This document shows, in pieces, positions 12,332 to 13,004 of a stretch of 13,004 bases of DNA. Below the pieces are notes generated by a model, which was not told where the DNA came from, did no database searches, and saw only the letters and a list, made by a program, of their open reading frames with translations. This stretch comes from Paracoccaceae bacterium (GTDB taxonomy: Bacteria; Pseudomonadota; Alphaproteobacteria; Rhodobacterales; Rhodobacteraceae), in the NCBI GenBank assembly GCA_023254015.1, contig JALQYS010000209.1, positions 1-13,004 of the forward strand, given 5' to 3'. The translations under genes were made by a program, and so were the position numbers. Within the stretch, counting starts at the first letter, position 1; each line of letters begins with the position of its first letter.

Positions 12332-13004
12332 TCAGCTCTTGCGGACCGTCTCGATCATCAGGGCCACGTTGTCGGGGTTGGCGTCGGGGGTGATGCCATG
12401 GCCCAGGTTGAAGATATGCGGCCCGCCGCGGAAGGCATCGACCACGCGACGCGTGGCATCGATCAGCGCCTGCCCGCCCGTCACCATGTGCTCGGGTGCC
12501 AGATTGCCCTGCACGCAGCCGTCTTTCTGGACATTCTCGGCCACCCATTCCGGCGACACCGAATTGTCGATGGCCACACAATCGGCACCCGTCGCCTTGG
12601 CGAACCCGATATAGCCCGACCCCGCCTCACGCGGGAAGGCGATGACCGGCAGGCCCGGATGACGCGCCTTGAGTTCCGCAATGATCCGCGCGGCCGGTTT
12701 CACCGCGAAATCGACGAAATCCTGTCCCTTCAGGCTGCCCGCCCAGCTGTCGAACAGCTTGACCACCTCGGCCCCGGCCTTCACCTGTTCGGACAGGTAG
12801 TCGATGGTCGCCTCGGTGATCACATCGATCAGCGCAGCAAAGGCCGCCCGGTCGGCCGCCTTCAACGCATGGGCCGGCCCCTGATCCTTGGTGCCGCGCC
12901 CGGCGATCATGTAGGTCGCCACCGTCCAGGGCGCGCCGGCAAAGCCGATCAGCGTGGTCTCCTGCGGCAATTCGCGCGACAGGATGCGCACCGTCTCATA
13001 GATC
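12332..13004 (-). CDS. hemE: uroporphyrinogen decarboxylase, C-terminal part, cut by window edge
   Basis: Decarboxylates the four acetate side chains of uroporphyrinogen III to give coproporphyrinogen III in the cytosol, the branch toward protoheme and bacteriochlorophyll. 223 residues are present, about two thirds of the usual length of roughly 340; the N-terminus with the conserved RQAGRY region is off the right edge. Visible landmarks are LIGFAGAPWTVATYMIAG, KLFDSWAGSL, AIDNSVSPEW, VQGNLAPEHM and the C-terminal signature HIFNLGHGITPD. The frame runs in from the edge reading IYETVRILSREL, so the GTG near 12991 is internal and not a start. It converges on argP, with the twin-hairpin terminator between them. 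Confidence 0.97.
   Translation of the reverse strand, partial: IYETVRILSRELPQETTLIGFAGAPWTVATYMIAGRGTKDQGPAHALKAADRAAFAALIDVITEATIDYLSEQVKAGAEVVKLFDSWAGSLKGQDFVDFAVKPAARIIAELKARHPGLPVIAFPREAGSGYIGFAKATGADCVAIDNSVSPEWVAENVQKDGCVQGNLAPEHMVTGGQALIDATRRVVDAFRGGPHIFNLGHGITPDANPDNVALMIETVRKS

Overview
The window is GC-rich throughout. Gene content, gene order and protein sequences point to an alphaproteobacterium of the Rhodobacterales/Rhodobacteraceae. The indicators are the rplU-rpmA-(GNAT)-obgE cluster, type I secretion (RTX) proteins of the kind common in that family, and a Ugd and ArgP typical of the group. No IS element, tRNA, rRNA or CRISPR array is visible. Both ends cut a gene: obgE on the left and hemE on the right.

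Region 1 (1-3615, all minus strand; transcription runs right to left) is a translation and ribosome-biogenesis cluster: rplU (L21), rpmA (L27), an RtcB-family RNA ligase, a GNAT N-acetyltransferase, and the start of obgE. A strong promoter lies about 130 bases upstream of rplU (TTGACA-17-GATAAG). The transcript between it and rplU can fold into three consecutive hairpins, two of them with GAAA tetraloops. A strong hairpin separates rpmA from rtcB.

Region 2 (3684-7838) is accessory in character: two divergently transcribed RTX proteins that look like type I secretion substrates. The minus-strand protein combines a repetitive, probably beta-propeller, region with a short RTX block. The plus-strand protein combines a nidogen-like domain with a long modular RTX region in which a conserved spacer recurs five times. 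No ABC exporter or membrane fusion protein is encoded here, so secretion would depend on genes elsewhere.

Region 3 (7928-10253, minus strand) holds ugd (UDP-glucose 6-dehydrogenase) and an EamA/DMT-family transporter.

Region 4 (10273-12220) is an amino-acid export module. An ACT-domain protein overlaps argO (LysE/ArgO exporter) by 8 bases, and eamA follows 19 bases later. Divergent to these is argP, a LysR-type regulator. The short divergent region contains T-N11-A type palindromes, one lying across the argP start codon. hemE closes the window, convergent with argP.

Both convergent junctions in the window (NIDO-RTX/ugd and argP/hemE) carry the same architecture: two tandem, near-perfect AT-cored hairpins, one with a GGAATT core and one with a GATTT core. 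They are probably bidirectional terminators of a family specific to this lineage. I see no single, clearly new multi-gene system. The most interesting items are the structured rplU leader, the divergent RTX pair, the atypical RtcB metal-site motif, the ACT-ArgO-EamA/ArgP unit and the twin-hairpin elements.
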